Assembly: GCF_000003815.2 (NCBI RefSeq)
Contig: NC_049997.1
Coordinates: forward strand, 13,984,067-14,048,066
From: Branchiostoma floridae
Taxonomy: Eukaryota > Chordata > Leptocardii > Amphioxiformes > Branchiostomatidae
Direction of reading: 5' to 3'
Length of the DNA stretch: 64,000 nucleotides
Shown: one piece after another, positions 63,962-64,000 of the stretch
How positions within the stretch are numbered: position 1 is the stretch's first letter
Layout of the letters: every line of letters starts with the position of its first letter
Notes under the pieces: generated by a model
Databases searched by the model: none
What the model was told of the DNA's origin: nothing
The model's input: only the letters and a program-made list of their open reading frames with translations
Made by a program: the position numbers and the translations under genes

Positions 63962-64000
63962 CTGTAGAGGCAAAACAAACTTGATTAATCAAGATGAAAC

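Overview
The window looks like animal nuclear DNA, most likely from a cephalochordate (amphioxus, Branchiostoma type). This is inferred from intron density, short exons with GT-AG borders, a secreted multidomain protein of invertebrate-deuterostome style, a dense load of small inverted-repeat elements, and minisatellites that span exon/intron junctions (a structure I recall being described in amphioxus genes). There are no bacterial features.

One gene on the minus strand fills the window. I placed 88 exons (numbered here by ascending coordinate: exon 1 at 130-313, exon 88 at 63749-63961). All have GT-AG borders and all neighbouring phases agree, apart from one exon broken by a 100-N gap (6377-6476) and one weak donor (15927). 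The exons give about 15.2 kb of coding sequence (about 5,050 residues). The N terminus lies beyond 64000 and the C terminus below 1, so signal peptide, any membrane anchor, promoter and polyA signal are not visible.

Layout from N to C terminus, i.e. high to low coordinates: (1) 63961-49499, six copies plus a fragment of an unrecognised cysteine-containing unit of about 185-190 residues, called A-B-C here, ending its A part with C-x-G-[IV]-x-C-C-like motifs; (2) 49041-48346, a laminin-G-like domain on one 696-nt exon; (3) 47782-39593, three more A-B-C-like units with two furin-like sites; (4) 38916-37399, a linker with a third furin-like site and an Ig domain; (5) 36966-33640, a beta-rich region of unknown family; (6) 33401-31654, a short FN3-like piece and a PAN/Apple-like domain; (7) 31403-6002, about 12-14 fibronectin-III-like repeats with W-x-x-F-x-D-x-E-S-G-I and D-x-T-P-P-x-x-G signatures; (8) 5620-1636, a cysteine- and threonine-rich region of unknown fold; (9) 1219-130, another FN3-like unit running out of the window. 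The protein reads as a very large secreted or cell-surface adhesion/matrix protein that may be cut by furin-type proteases between its A-B-C half and its Ig/FN3 half.

Introns carry mobile DNA: an intact-frame RTE-like LINE with a perfect 15-bp target duplication (22019-24866), a 458-bp terminal-repeat element whose LTRs contain a tRNA-like Pol III promoter (40220-40677), two 208-bp TA-flanked MITEs (18833-19040, 26137-26344), several other fold-back or dispersed repeats, and four minisatellites. Two of the minisatellites duplicate a real 5' splice site. Intron stretches longer than 300 bases that are not listed separately hold nothing I could identify.
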